Source: Hoeflea marina
Lineage (GTDB): Bacteria > Pseudomonadota > Alphaproteobacteria > Rhizobiales > Rhizobiaceae
DNA: 64,000 nucleotides
Assembly: GCF_003182275.1 (NCBI RefSeq)
Contig: NZ_QGTR01000003.1
Location: 744,001-808,000 of the forward strand
Direction of reading: 5' to 3'
Below, piece by piece: positions 1-12,151 of this stretch. Each line of letters starts with the position of its first letter. Position 1 is the stretch's first letter. Made by a program: the position numbers and the translations under genes. Under the pieces are notes generated by a model. It saw only the letters and a list, made by a program, of their open reading frames with translations, was not told the DNA's origin and did not search any database.

Positions 1-119
1 CCGACGCGGCGGGTCAAGCCTCGCGGGACCTGAACCGCCGCAATCCGGCACGACCCCGGCCGAAACTCCGGGGCGGGCGCATTTCCCCAGCCGGCAAACT
101 GGGCTAGAACCAACCCACC
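1..119. other. upstream region of actS, no gene seen
   Basis: GC-rich leader before actS. I see no credible coding frame, no RNA gene and no clear sigma-70 hexamers. The actS start is not preceded by a good Shine-Dalgarno sequence, so the promoter may lie outside the window. Confidence 0.4.
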
Positions 120-1457
120 ATGACGACATTTCCGACCCTACTTGACGATCACGCCATGCGGCACCGGCTGCGGCTACAGACCCTGACGCGGCTGCGCTGG
201 CTGGCGGTCTTCGGGCAGAGCGCGGCCGTGCTGATCATTTCCCAGGGCTACAGCTTTCCGATGCCGGTGGCTTTCTGCTTCGTGCTGATCGCCTGTTCGG
301 CCTGGCTCAACATCTTTCTGACCGTGCGCTTTCCCGCCGCCCACCGCCTGCCGCCGCTGGCGGCGATGGCGGTGCTGTCCTTCGACGTGCTGCAGCTTTC
401 GGGCCTGCTGTTCATGACCGGCGGACTGTCCAATCCGTTCTCGGTGCTGATCTGCGTTCCGGTGATCATCTCCTCGGCCTCGCAACCGGTTCCCTACACC
501 CTGGGGCTTGGCGCCCTGTCGGTGACGGCGGTGACGTTGCTGGCGTTCTTCTCGCTGCCGCTGCCGTGGCACCCCGACAATGCCTTCACCATGCCGTTCC
601 TGCTGATTGCGGGCATCTGGATCGCCATCGTCTCGACCACCGCCTTCGCCGCCTTCTATGCCTACCAGGTCTCTGTGGAGGCCAATCAGCTCGCCGACGC
701 GCTGGCGGCGACGGAACTGGTGCTGCAGCGCGAACAGCACCTCTCCGCGCTCGACGGCCTGGCCGCGGCGGCCGCGCACGAGCTCGGCACGCCGCTGGCC
801 ACGATCTCGGTGGTGGCGCGTGAAATGGAAAAGGCGCTCGGACGGGACCCGCGCTATGCCGAGGACGTGCAGTTGCTGCGCAGCCAGAGCGAACGCTGCC
901 GCGACATCCTGCGGCGACTGACCAGCCTGTCGGCCGCCGACGAGGACCACATGCGCTGGCTGCCGCTGCATTCGCTGGTCGAGGAGGTCGTGGCGCCGCA
1001 CCGGGAATTCGGAATCGGCATCGATGTCGTGACCAGCGACGACGGCTCGCCCGAACCGGCCGGCCGGCGCAATCCCGGCATTCTGTTCGGGCTCGGCAAC
1101 CTGATCGAGAATGCGGTGGATTTCGCGGCCAACAGGGTCATCGTCGAAGTCGTGCAGGATCGGGAGAAGGTGGAGATCACCTTCATCGACGACGGGCCGG
1201 GATTCGCCCCGGACGTCCTGGCGCAGATCGGGGTTCCGTTCATGAACCGCAAGAACCGGACCAATCGCGAGCAGGCGGGCGGATTGGGCCTCGGCCTGTT
1301 CATCGCCAAGACGCTGCTCGAGCGCTCCGGCGCCACGCTGACCTTCTCCAACAACGCCGCGCCGCCCGGCGCGCGCGTCTGCGTCAGCTGGCCGCGGGAT
1401 AAGATGGACATCGCCGACAACGCCGCCAATGGCAGGCTTGATCCGCAAAGGCGATAA
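120..1457 (+). CDS. actS: Redox-sensing sensor histidine kinase ActS/RegB
   Basis: Membrane sensor kinase of the RegB/PrrB/ActS family. It phosphorylates the response regulator encoded next to it in response to the redox state of the quinone pool. About six hydrophobic segments span residues 25-185. The family's ubiquinone-binding heptapeptide GGLSNPF is at 101-107. The H-box AAAHELGTPLATI has the phospho-acceptor at His220, and Cys260 (SERC) sits where the redox-active Cys265 of Rhodobacter RegB lies. The N box and the GPGF and GLGLG boxes of the ATPase domain follow, ending near residue 425. Length (445 aa) is normal. Start at ATG 120; a second ATG at 156 is possible because neither has a strong ribosome-binding site. 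It is followed by actR on the same strand. Confidence 0.95.
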   Translation: MTTFPTLLDDHAMRHRLRLQTLTRLRWLAVFGQSAAVLIISQGYSFPMPVAFCFVLIACSAWLNIFLTVRFPAAHRLPPLAAMAVLSFDVLQLSGLLFMTGGLSNPFSVLICVPVIISSASQPVPYTLGLGALSVTAVTLLAFFSLPLPWHPDNAFTMPFLLIAGIWIAIVSTTAFAAFYAYQVSVEANQLADALAATELVLQREQHLSALDGLAAAAAHELGTPLATISVVAREMEKALGRDPRYAEDVQLLRSQSERCRDILRRLTSLSAADEDHMRWLPLHSLVEEVVAPHREFGIGIDVVTSDDGSPEPAGRRNPGILFGLGNLIENAVDFAANRVIVEVVQDREKVEITFIDDGPGFAPDVLAQIGVPFMNRKNRTNREQAGGLGLGLFIAKTLLERSGATLTFSNNAAPPGARVCVSWPRDKMDIADNAANGRLDPQRR

Positions 1458-1513
1458 TTCAGGGTTGAACAGGGCCGGTGCGCGCGCCATACATTGCAGA
1501 TAAGGTGAGTATC

Positions 1514-2080
1514 ATGACCGAACTTGGCGCAGCAGACGAAACCGAAAAAGTCGAACCCGGCACCACGTTGCTGCTGGTTGACGACGACGGCCCATTCCTG
1601 CGCCGCCTCGCGCGCGCCATGGAGACCCGCGGCTTCAGCGTCGAGATCGCCGAATCGGTGGCGGAAGGGCTCGCCAAGGTGCGCGCGAAGCCGCCGCAAT
1701 ACGCGGTGGTCGACATGCGGCTCGGCGACGGCAACGGCCTCGACGTCATCGAGGCCATCCAGGAAAAGGGTGACAACACCCGCATGATCGTGCTGACCGG
1801 CTATGGCAACATCGCAACCGCTGTCACGGCGGTGAAGCTCGGCGCCATCGACTACCTCGCCAAGCCCGCCGACGCCGACGAGGTGTTCGCGGCGCTGACC
1901 CGCAAGCCCGGCGAAAGGGCCGAAGTGCCCGAGAACCCGATGTCGGCGGACCGGGTCCGCTGGGAGCACATCCAGCGGGTCTACGAGATGTGCGAGCGCA
2001 ATGTTTCGGAAACGGCGCGCCGGCTCAACATGCACCGCCGGACGCTGCAGCGCATCCTGGCCAAGCGCGCGCCGCGCTGA
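1514..2080 (+). CDS. actR: Response regulator ActR/RegA
   Basis: Partner of the upstream kinase. It is a 188-residue two-domain regulator with a receiver domain at about 18-130 (acid pocket VDDD, phospho-acceptor Asp67 in VVDMRLGDG, Lys near residue 117 in LAKPAD). A short linker leads to a Fis-type helix-turn-helix at the C terminus (NVSETARRLNMHRRTLQR), the near-invariant DNA-binding helix of RegA/PrrA/ActR. Family members control respiration, carbon and nitrogen fixation and acid tolerance. ATG 1514 is chosen over an in-frame upstream ATG at 1478 because the family starts close to the receiver domain. It lies 56 bp from actS, so co-transcription is likely. Confidence 0.95.
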   Translation: MTELGAADETEKVEPGTTLLLVDDDGPFLRRLARAMETRGFSVEIAESVAEGLAKVRAKPPQYAVVDMRLGDGNGLDVIEAIQEKGDNTRMIVLTGYGNIATAVTAVKLGAIDYLAKPADADEVFAALTRKPGERAEVPENPMSADRVRWEHIQRVYEMCERNVSETARRLNMHRRTLQRILAKRAPR

Positions 2081-2089
2081 CGGCGCCGC

Positions 2090-2572
2090 TCAGAACCGGT
2101 GACCGGCGGCGGCCAGTTCGGCATGGAGCAAGCGTTCGGCGGCCACACGCGCGAAGCGTTGCGTCAGCGCCTTGCGGGCGGGCGCGGACAACCGGTGCTC
2201 GGGCGCGTCGCGCAGCAGGTGGCCACTGTAGGCATCGGCGACGATCAGCCCGCAATCCTCCGGAAAGATCGATACCGGCACCGCGGCGTGGGTGGCGAAG
2301 AACAGCCGGTCGCAATGCAGTCGGTATTCCGGCCACTTGCTGTCGACCCGGAAATCCTCGATCGATGACTTGATCTCGACAATCCAGATGTCGCCCCGTT
2401 CGCTGAGCGTGATCAGGTCGGCGCGACGTCCCGACGTCAGCGACAGTTCCGGCAACACCGCGTGGCGCATGTCGATGAGGAGCCGCTGCACCCCGCGGCG
2501 CACCATCAGCGCACGCGCGGATTGCCGACCGTCGAGGAGGGGCTGGTCGTTGTGCGGCGAAATGATCGGCAT
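2090..2572 (-). CDS. mmcB: MmcB-family DNA repair nuclease-like protein
   Basis: A 160-residue protein of the MmcB family (COG5321), first linked to mitomycin C resistance in Caulobacter. The central part carries a PD-(D/E)XK-like signature: RRADLITL followed by IWIVEIKSS (residues about 49-69), where Asp, Glu and Lys would coordinate the metal. It is converged upon by actR, with only 9 bp between the stop codons, so it is transcribed separately. I looked upstream (2573-2780) for the alphaproteobacterial LexA box (GTTC or GAAC half sites 7 bp apart) and saw none. Biochemical activity has not been shown for most members. Confidence 0.82.
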   Translation of the reverse strand: MPIISPHNDQPLLDGRQSARALMVRRGVQRLLIDMRHAVLPELSLTSGRRADLITLSERGDIWIVEIKSSIEDFRVDSKWPEYRLHCDRLFFATHAAVPVSIFPEDCGLIVADAYSGHLLRDAPEHRLSAPARKALTQRFARVAAERLLHAELAAAGHRF

Positions 2573-2778
2573 CCGCCAAGCCTGCCATCATGTCCGGCCA
2601 TCCGCAATGCGGCGGCGCCGGTTTGTTGCAGAAAAGCAATTGGCGCAATTATTGCAATGGCGAGGCGGCACGGACTGGGGGCATGGCCCTTGCGCTCCGC
2701 CCCATTATTCAAAATAAAGCAACGTCCCAGGCGCCGAATCAACGAGCAGCTGGCCTCCCTCGCCACATAGAGATGTAA

Positions 2779-3435
2779 ATGACCCTTCGTTCTGCCCTTG
2801 CCGCATTTGGACTGGCCGCCACCTTGGCGCTCGCCGGCTGTTCAACCAGCACCGAGAACGGCGCATCCGGTTCATCGCTTGAAATCTTCACTTCCGAATA
2901 CGGCGCCGTCAAGGATGCCGCCTATTCCGTCCCGGCCGTTCCGATCGCCAAGCTCGACAAGCGCTTCCATCGCCAGACGGTCAATTACAACACGAAGGAA
3001 AAGCCGGGCACGCTGATCGTCGATACACCCAACCGGTTCCTGTATCTGGTCATGCCGGGCAACAGGGCGATGCGCTACGGCATCGGCGTCGGCAAGGCGG
3101 GATTTGCCTGGGAAGGCGAAGCCTATATCGCCTGGAAGCAGGCCTGGCCCAAATGGACCCCGCCGCAGGAAATGATCGGTCGCCGCCCGGACCTGGCGAA
3201 ATACGGCGACGAGGGCATGAAGCCCGGCCTCCAGAACCCGCTCGGCGCCCGCGCGCTCTACCTGTTCAACCAGGACGGCGAGGACACATTGTTCCGGCTC
3301 CACGGAACGCCGGAATGGGCCTCGATCGGCACCGCCGCCTCGTCCGGCTGCATCCGGCTGATGAACCAGGACATCATCGATCTCTACGACAGGGTCCGTC
3401 CCGGCAAGTCGGCCAAGGTCATCGTCAAGCAGTGA
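2779..3435 (+). CDS. Lipoprotein L,D-transpeptidase (YkuD domain)
   Basis: Periplasmic enzyme that forms or modifies 3-3 peptidoglycan cross-links or attaches protein to the wall. The N terminus is a lipoprotein signal with lipobox ALAGC, so Cys21 would be acylated. The YkuD catalytic domain runs from about residue 75 to the end, with His175 (HGTPEW) and the nucleophile Cys191 in SSGCIRL. Length (218 aa) suits the rhizobial ErfK/YbiS/YcfS/YnhG subgroup. A good rho-independent terminator follows. Which substrate it uses cannot be read from sequence. Confidence 0.9.
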   Translation: MTLRSALAAFGLAATLALAGCSTSTENGASGSSLEIFTSEYGAVKDAAYSVPAVPIAKLDKRFHRQTVNYNTKEKPGTLIVDTPNRFLYLVMPGNRAMRYGIGVGKAGFAWEGEAYIAWKQAWPKWTPPQEMIGRRPDLAKYGDEGMKPGLQNPLGARALYLFNQDGEDTLFRLHGTPEWASIGTAASSGCIRLMNQDIIDLYDRVRPGKSAKVIVKQ

Positions 3436-3470
3436 TCCTGACGCGCTGCCGGCTCCGGCAGCACAATTGA

Positions 3471-3505
3471 AAGACCCGCCACTGCCAAGCAGCGGCGGGT
3501 CTTTG
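3471..3505 (+). terminator. Rho-independent terminator after the L,D-transpeptidase gene
   Basis: A 10-bp perfect stem (AAGACCCGCC ... GGCGGGTCTT) with a loop of about 13 nt, ending in CTTTG. It lies 35 bp after the stop codon. Confidence 0.75.
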
Positions 3506-3621
3506 TCGTTGCGCCATCGCGCTTTTCCTGCTCGCAGACTGCAGAAGCGCCCGAAGTCATCGATCCGGCGCCTTGCGCGGCGACGAAGCGAGGGCGGCGT
3601 TCCGCAGAATTGCCCCGGAGC

Positions 3622-5790
3622 TCAGCCGCGTGCCTTGAGCTCCTGGCGGCGGCGGTGAAGCACCGGCTCCGTGTAGCCATTGGGCTGGTTGCGGCCGTCA
3701 AGCACCAGTTCCAGCGCGGCCTGGAAGGCGATGGAATGCTCGTAGTCCGGCGCCATCGGGGTGTAGGCGGGATCGCCGGCATTCTGTCCGTCGACGACCG
3801 CGGCCATCCGCTTCATCGTCTCGACGATCTGGACTTCGGAGACCACCTTGTGGTGGAGCCAGTTGGCCATGTGCTGGGCCGAGATCCTGAGGGTGGCACG
3901 GTCTTCCATGAGCCCGACATTGTTGATGTCGGGCACCTTGGAGCAGCCGACGCCCTGATCGACCCAACGCACGACATAGCCCAGGATGCCCTGCGCATTG
4001 TTGTCGAGCTCGTGCTGGATCTCCTCGGCTGTCCAGTTCGGCCTGCTGGCCACCGGCACCGAAAGAATGTCGTCGAGGCTGGCGCGGCCGCGACCGCGCA
4101 AAGCCGCCTGCACTTCGGCGACATCGATCTGGTGATAATGGGTGGCGTGCAGCGTCGCCGCCGTCGGCGACGGCACCCAGGCTGTGTTGGCGCCGGCCTT
4201 CGGATGGCCGATCTTCTGTTCCAGCATCGCCGCCATCAGGTCTGGCATGGCCCACATGCCCTTGCCGATCTGGGCGTGCCCGGCGAGACCGCATTCCAGG
4301 CCGATGTCGACATTCCAGTTCTCGTAGGCCGAGATCCAGGCGGCCTGCTTCATGTCGCCCTTGCGGATCATCGGGCCAGCCTCCATCGAGGTGTGGATCT
4401 CGTCGCCGGTGCGGTCGAGAAAGCCTGTGTTGATGAAGACGACGCGGCTTGCTGCCGCGCGGATGCATTCCTTCAGATTGATCGTCGTCCGGCGCTCCTC
4501 GTCCATGATGCCCATCTTGATCGTGTTGGGGGCCATGCCGACGGCCTGCTCGACGCGGCCGAAGATCTCGGCGGCGAAGGCGACTTCCTCGGGGCCGTGC
4601 ATCTTCGGCTTCACCACATACATCGAGCCGGCGCGCGAGTTCATGTGCCGTCCCCCGGCGCCGATGTCGTGCAGCGCGATCAGACCGGTGATCATTGCAT
4701 CCATCATGCCTTCCGGCACCTCGTGGCCATCGCGGTCATGGATCGCCGGATTGGTCATGAGGTGTCCGACATTGCGGATCAGCATCAGCGAGCGGCCGGG
4801 CAGGCTTGCAGGGTTGCCCCGGGCGTCGAGGAACTGCAGGTCGGGATTGAGCGCGCGGTCGAAGCTCCGGCCGCCCTTGGTCACGGTTTCCTTGAGGTTG
4901 CCCTTCATCAGGCCGAGCCAGTTGCGGTAGATGACCAGCTTGTCGGCGGCATCGACGGCGGCCACAGAATCCTCGCAGTCCATGATGGTGGTCAGCGCCG
5001 ATTCGAGAACGAGATCCGAAATGCCGGCAGCGTCCGAGGCGCCGATGGTGCTGGACCGGTCGATAACGATCCGGGTGTGGAGACCGTTGCGGGCCAGGAT
5101 CACCGCAGATGGTGCGGCAGCTTCGCCCTCGTAGCCGACGAACTGCGTCTGGTCGGCCAGCGCGACCGCACCGGCCCGGGTCGACACGGCAAGTCCGGTC
5201 CCGGAGACGGCCAGACCGGTGGCATCGGCCCAGCTGGCGGTGGCCAGCGGGGCGGACTGGTCGAGGAACTTGCGGGCCCAGGCGATCACGCGGGCGCCGC
5301 GCGCCGGATTGTAGCCGCCGCCGCGCTCGGCACCGTCGTCCTCGGAAATGGCATCCGTGCCGTAGAGCGCATCATAGAGCGAACCCCAGCGCGCGTTGGC
5401 GGCGTTGAGCGCATAGCGCGCATTCATCACCGGCACGACGAGCTGCGGCCCGGCGACGCCGGCGATCTCCGGATCGACATTTTCTGTCGAGACCGAGACC
5501 GGTCCACCCTCGGGCAGCAGATAGCCGATGCCGGTGAGGAAGGTCCGGTAGACAGCCATGTCGACCGGTGCGCCGTTCTTGCGATACCAGGCATCGATCT
5601 CGGCCTGCAGATCGTCACGCTTGGCCAGCAGCGCCCGGTTGCGCGGCCCCAGCTCGTGAACCAGGTCGGCGAATCCGCTGAAGAATGTTCCGGCATCGGC
5701 GCCGGTGCCGGGGAGGGCTTCCTCCACCAGAAAATCATGGAGCCCGCGGTCCCAGACAAGTCCGTTTTTTTCGATCGTGGTCACGCGCAA
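3622..5790 (-). CDS. glcB: Malate synthase G
   Basis: Condenses glyoxylate with acetyl-CoA to malate in the glyoxylate/glycolate route. The 722-residue length matches the monomeric G isoform (723 aa in E. coli). Visible signatures are [12 protein letters not shown], the [21 protein letters not shown] active-site block, and EDRATLRIS, where Asp630 lines up with the catalytic base Asp631 of E. coli GlcB. The motif [12 protein letters not shown] precedes it. No isocitrate lyase gene is in the window, so its partner pathway is elsewhere. It is the last gene of a minus-strand run after hyuA, separated by 108 bp, and may have its own promoter. Confidence 0.96.
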   Translation of the reverse strand: MRVTTIEKNGLVWDRGLHDFLVEEALPGTGADAGTFFSGFADLVHELGPRNRALLAKRDDLQAEIDAWYRKNGAPVDMAVYRTFLTGIGYLLPEGGPVSVSTENVDPEIAGVAGPQLVVPVMNARYALNAANARWGSLYDALYGTDAISEDDGAERGGGYNPARGARVIAWARKFLDQSAPLATASWADATGLAVSGTGLAVSTRAGAVALADQTQFVGYEGEAAAPSAVILARNGLHTRIVIDRSSTIGASDAAGISDLVLESALTTIMDCEDSVAAVDAADKLVIYRNWLGLMKGNLKETVTKGGRSFDRALNPDLQFLDARGNPASLPGRSLMLIRNVGHLMTNPAIHDRDGHEVPEGMMDAMITGLIALHDIGAGGRHMNSRAGSMYVVKPKMHGPEEVAFAAEIFGRVEQAVGMAPNTIKMGIMDEERRTTINLKECIRAAASRVVFINTGFLDRTGDEIHTSMEAGPMIRKGDMKQAAWISAYENWNVDIGLECGLAGHAQIGKGMWAMPDLMAAMLEQKIGHPKAGANTAWVPSPTAATLHATHYHQIDVAEVQAALRGRGRASLDDILSVPVASRPNWTAEEIQHELDNNAQGILGYVVRWVDQGVGCSKVPDINNVGLMEDRATLRISAQHMANWLHHKVVSEVQIVETMKRMAAVVDGQNAGDPAYTPMAPDYEHSIAFQAALELVLDGRNQPNGYTEPVLHRRRQELKARG

Positions 5791-5898
5791 TCTCCGTCGT
5801 TCATGAATGGTCGGGGCGGCAGGGCCCGACCCTGCCCGCGCCGGGCTTTTGTGTCAATTCATCGAAGATGCCAAGCACTTGTCCCCGATTGGAACAAA

Positions 5899-7902
5899 TC
5901 AGCCCGCGGCAATGCGCGGGCGGCCGCTGGCGGTGGCGACAAAGCGGGCCTCGACAAGCTTTTCCAGTCCCTCGATCACCGGTGCCAGGATGGTCTGGCT
6001 GCGCTGGATCACAGGTGATTCGGCGCCGCTCCGCAGGGCCAGAGCAAGGGCTGCGCGGTCGCCGATGTCGCGCGCCAGTTCAAAGGCGTCGTCGCGCCGG
6101 ACCAGGCGGTGGCTCTCGCCGCCGCCATTGACGGCAAACAAGCCGTCCTCCAGCTCGGTGACGAACACTGTGACGCTCTCGCGCACCTGCCCGACCACCG
6201 CACCCAGCGCGTTGGCAACGCCGGCGTGCAGCGGGATGACGCTCTCGGCCCCGATCATGGCGGCGATCGCCGGATAGTGCACCTGCGCCGACGCGCCGAG
6301 CGCCACCAGCGGGCGGTCGAGTTCCAGCCGGAAGCGGATGAAGCCCGATTCCCGTCTCAGGGCGCGATCGACCAGCGAAGAGCCGGCCGGGTCGACGCCG
6401 GTGATTCCGTCCTCGGCAACCAGCGCCGTCAGGATGGCCTCGCAGCTCTGCCGGGTCATGCGCGCCGACACCATGTCGGCGATCGAATGGGCGCCGTCGG
6501 CCAGCGCCCGGCCGGCACCGTCCTTGCGCCGGGCGAACAGCTCGGCGCCGATGCAGGCCGCCTGGCTGTTCCACTGGCCCTGGCGGCCGAGCACATGCAT
6601 GGCGTCGGACGGCGTGAAGCCGGCGATCTGCACCAGGCCGCGGCCCACCAGACGATCCAGCGTGGCTCGCTGCGAGGTGCTGGTGAGCAGGGTGTCAAGC
6701 GGCTGCGGCACCGCGCTCATGCGCTCGTAAAGCGCCAGTTCCTGGCTGGTCAATCCCGCGGCAAGCGCATCGGGCAGGCCGGTGCTGACCGCGAACCGCC
6801 CTTCCGCCCGGCCCGGATACGGCTGCCGCAACTGCCGCTCCAGCGCCGCCAGGACCGGCTCGGGATGCATGTGGGCGGCGAGACTGAGAGGCATCAGCCG
6901 GCGCGGTCCGAGAATGAGGCCCGGCTTCAAGCCGCCCTCGTCGAGTCTCACCTCGGAATCGCCGCCCAGACCGAATGTGTGCATCGCCACCGCTTCGACC
7001 ATGGTGCGGTAGGACCCTACCACCGCGCCCTCCTCATCGAGGCGCGGACGGCCGTTCTCGAGCACGGCCACATCGGTGGTGGTGCCGCCGATATCGGAAA
7101 TCACCGCCGCGTCGAGGCCAGTGAGATGGCGGGCGCCGACGAGGCTCGCCGCCGGACCCGACAGGATCGTCTCGATGGGCCGGATCAGGGCCTCCTCAGC
7201 CGAGATCAGCGCACCGTCGCCGCGCACCACCATCAGCGGCGCCGAGATGGCGCGGGTGGCGAGGAAAGTCCCGGTGGCGCGGATGAGCCGCGAGATCATC
7301 GAGATCAGCCGGGCATTGAGCAGCGTCGTCAGGGCACGGCGCGGCCCGCCGAGCTTCGATGTGAGCTCGTGGCTGCAGGTGACGGGCAGGCCGGTGGCCT
7401 CGCGCACCAGGTCGCGAACGGCCAGTTCATGCGCCGGATTGCGGACCGCGAAATAGCCGGCGACGGCCACTGCGGAGACTTCATTGGGTAGATCGGCAAG
7501 CCGCGCGGCCAGCGGGGCGAGATCGAGCGGCGTCTCGCGGCCATGGACGTCATGACCTCCCGCGAGATACAGGACGGGATCGCCGCCCAGCGCCTCGGCG
7601 AGGCCGCTGCGGGCCAGATCGGCGGGTCCGAAGCCTATCATGATGAGAGCCACCCGGCTGCCCTGGCCCTCGACCAGCGCATTGGTGGCAAGCGTCGTGG
7701 ACAGCGATACCAGCGAGATGCGGCCGGCGTCGCCGCCGGTCTCGGCCAGCACCGCGTCGACAGCTCCGGAAATGCCGATGGCGAGATCATGCCGGGTCGT
7801 CAACGCCTTGGCTGTGGCAAGGATGCCGTCGGTTTCGCTGAAAAGCACCGCGTCGGTGTAGGTGCCGCCGGTATCAATGCCCAACAATATCTGAGATGCC
7901 AC
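5899..7902 (-). CDS. Hydantoinase/oxoprolinase family protein (HyuA-like ATPase subunit)
   Basis: Belongs to the hydantoinase A/5-oxoprolinase superfamily, ATP-dependent cyclic amide hydrolases with an actin-like fold. The N-terminal phosphate loop LLGIDTGGTYTDAV and the block LSTTLATNALVEG are clear. The second nucleotide loop is ISDIGGTTTDVA, and GLGGDSEV follows. The start is set at GTG 7902, which has GAGG about 9 nt upstream; the longer frame from TTG 7935 has no obvious ribosome-binding site. Known N-methylhydantoinases and acetone carboxylases need a partner HyuB subunit, and none is adjacent. The substrate is therefore unknown, and the protein may act alone or with a subunit encoded elsewhere. 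Confidence 0.83.
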   Translation of the reverse strand: MASQILLGIDTGGTYTDAVLFSETDGILATAKALTTRHDLAIGISGAVDAVLAETGGDAGRISLVSLSTTLATNALVEGQGSRVALIMIGFGPADLARSGLAEALGGDPVLYLAGGHDVHGRETPLDLAPLAARLADLPNEVSAVAVAGYFAVRNPAHELAVRDLVREATGLPVTCSHELTSKLGGPRRALTTLLNARLISMISRLIRATGTFLATRAISAPLMVVRGDGALISAEEALIRPIETILSGPAASLVGARHLTGLDAAVISDIGGTTTDVAVLENGRPRLDEEGAVVGSYRTMVEAVAMHTFGLGGDSEVRLDEGGLKPGLILGPRRLMPLSLAAHMHPEPVLAALERQLRQPYPGRAEGRFAVSTGLPDALAAGLTSQELALYERMSAVPQPLDTLLTSTSQRATLDRLVGRGLVQIAGFTPSDAMHVLGRQGQWNSQAACIGAELFARRKDGAGRALADGAHSIADMVSARMTRQSCEAILTALVAEDGITGVDPAGSSLVDRALRRESGFIRFRLELDRPLVALGASAQVHYPAIAAMIGAESVIPLHAGVANALGAVVGQVRESVTVFVTELEDGLFAVNGGGESHRLVRRDDAFELARDIGDRAALALALRSGAESPVIQRSQTILAPVIEGLEKLVEARFVATASGRPRIAAG

Positions 7903-8031
7903 TTGCCGCTGCCTCGCCTGGTTGACCCCGCCCAAACCGGCCGGCTGCCTGTCCCTGTTCTATTGCTGATAGGATACTTCGCAAGAGCCGTCATTGTCAG
8001 CCGCGACGTTTGCCGCCGTGGTCGGGCGAAA

Positions 8032-9441
8032 TCAGCGCCGGGTGACCCGCATCGGAAGACCGCCCTGCGGCTGGGTGGTGAGCTTCTGGACCGGCCAGGG
8101 CCTGGTTTCCGGCACGCACTCGAACCGGTAGCGGCCAAGCAGCACGGCAAGGGCGATGACCGCCTCCTGCAGCGCAAAGGTGGCGCCGATGCAGATCCGC
8201 GGGCCGACGCCGAACGGCAGGTACTGAAAACGGTCGATGCGGCCGCGATTCTCGGGCAGGAACCGCGACGGCACGAAATGGCGCGGCCTGTCCCAGAGCA
8301 TTTTGTGCCGGTGCAGTGTCCAGGGCATGATCAGGATGGTGGTGCCTTCGGGAATGTCGACCGAGCGGCCGTCCGGACCCTCCCATCTGTCCGGTTTGAT
8401 CGCCGCACGGTTGATCGACGGCGCCGGCGGGTAGAGCCGCATCGCCTCCTCGAACACGGCGCGGGTCCAGGGCATCTTCTCGAGCCAATGCACGGGATCC
8501 GCCTCGCTCGCGGTCACGCGGTCCACCTCTTCCTCCACCTCGGCCAGATCGAGCGGCGAATTGGCCAGACAGTACAGAGTCCAGGCCAACGCGCGGGCCG
8601 TGGTCTCGTGGCCGGCGCCGATGAAGGTGATGATGTTGTCCTCGATTTCCTCGATGCTCAACCCGTCGGGTCCGCGTTGGCGCAGCAGCAGGGTGAGAAA
8701 ATCCTCCGGCACCGTGTCCGGATGGTCGCGCATGCCGCGCTCCCGGCTTTCAATGGTCTGCTTGACGATGCCGCGGAACTTGGCCAGCACCCGGCGCCCC
8801 ATCAGCCGCCGCAATCGCGGCACCCAGCGCGGCGCCTTGAGAAGGTCGAGGGGATCGACGCTGCCCATGGTCGAGAGCAGACGATCGACGTCCTGGGCGA
8901 ATTCGCTTTCGCGGCCGGCGACCTCGCCGGAGAACAGCGTTTCCGACAGGATCTCGAAGGTGAGTTCGGTCATGTCGCGGGCAACGTCATGCACCCGGTC
9001 ATCCGTCTGGCCCTCGCCGGGTCCCGACGTCTCGTAGCGGGCGACAAAGGCGCGCGAGCGCGACAGCATCTGCTCGGCGAAGCCGCGGGAGTGGCGCGGC
9101 GTGAAGACCGGCGCCATCGCCTTGCGCGACCGGCGCCAGGTTTCGCCCTCGGCAGTCAGCAGGCCGTCGCGCAGGATCGGCCTGAGGATGAGCTGACGAA
9201 TGGTCCCCATGCGGTAATTGGCGGCATTGTCGACCAGCACATGGCGCACGAGGCCCGGATCGTTGACAATGAGCGAGCGCTCATTGATGAACCTGGTCAT
9301 GATCCAGGGCAGGGTGAAGGAGGGTTCTCCCCACAATTCCAGCGGGTTGCGCATCACCGTCCGGATGATCTCCATCCTGCTGGGCGGCGTGGTCCTGGGG
9401 ATCGGCGCCGGCGCTTCGAAGGGAAGAGGGGTTGCATCCAT
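8032..9441 (-). CDS. Cytochrome P450
   Basis: Soluble heme-thiolate monooxygenase of 469 residues. It has the I-helix oxygen-activation motif AGHETTARAL, the K-helix ExxR (EEAMRLYPP), and the heme-binding loop FGVGPRICIG with Cys417 as axial ligand. There is no N-terminal membrane anchor, as usual for bacterial P450s. The start ATG 9441 is chosen because the preceding 100 residues of the open frame are translated promoter DNA that overlaps gyrB. No ferredoxin or reductase gene is nearby, so the redox partner and substrate are unknown. It is divergent from gyrB and sits 129 bp upstream of hyuA in the same direction. Confidence 0.92.
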   Translation of the reverse strand: MDATPLPFEAPAPIPRTTPPSRMEIIRTVMRNPLELWGEPSFTLPWIMTRFINERSLIVNDPGLVRHVLVDNAANYRMGTIRQLILRPILRDGLLTAEGETWRRSRKAMAPVFTPRHSRGFAEQMLSRSRAFVARYETSGPGEGQTDDRVHDVARDMTELTFEILSETLFSGEVAGRESEFAQDVDRLLSTMGSVDPLDLLKAPRWVPRLRRLMGRRVLAKFRGIVKQTIESRERGMRDHPDTVPEDFLTLLLRQRGPDGLSIEEIEDNIITFIGAGHETTARALAWTLYCLANSPLDLAEVEEEVDRVTASEADPVHWLEKMPWTRAVFEEAMRLYPPAPSINRAAIKPDRWEGPDGRSVDIPEGTTILIMPWTLHRHKMLWDRPRHFVPSRFLPENRGRIDRFQYLPFGVGPRICIGATFALQEAVIALAVLLGRYRFECVPETRPWPVQKLTTQPQGGLPMRVTRR

Positions 9442-9516
9442 GATAATGCCCTTTGTGCACAGGTCCGACACCCTATATATGGTCTTGGAAACCCGCAAAT
9501 CCACGCGGTCCGAGAT

Positions 9517-9545
9517 TTGGTTTTCATTTCTCCACCCCCTATAGT
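9517..9545 (+). promoter_or_regulatory. Candidate sigma-70 promoter of gyrB
   Basis: TTGGTT at 9517-9522 and TATAGT at 9540-9545 are separated by 17 bp, in a local AT-rich stretch about 70 bp upstream of the gyrB start. Confidence 0.45.
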
Positions 9546-9547
9546 GA

Positions 9548-12049
<2,502 letters not shown>

Positions 12050-12087
12050 TCCGCGGGCTCTCCGCCCCAGTTACTTCGACATGTGAT

Positions 12088-12120
12088 CCGGCCGCGGCAG
12101 TGCTGCGGCCGGTTCTGTTT
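12088..12120 (+). terminator. Terminator hairpin after gyrB
   Basis: The stem CCGGCCGC ... GCGGCCGG encloses GGCAGTGCT and is followed by TTCTGTTT. Confidence 0.65.
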
Positions 12121-12151
12121 CCGGCCAGGTCCGGGTCGATCGGAGGAACGC

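Noticed and set aside
2573-2778. SOS (LexA) box upstream of mmcB
   Set aside because: No GTTC-N7-GTTC or GAAC-N7-GAAC arrangement seen; the repeated TTGCA/GCAATT words near 2625-2660 do not form a clean operator.
3610-6018. 802-codon open frame on the plus strand opposite malate synthase
   Set aside because: It is antisense to a clear 722-residue malate synthase and has Arg/His/Gly-rich, low-complexity composition typical of GC-rich shadow frames.
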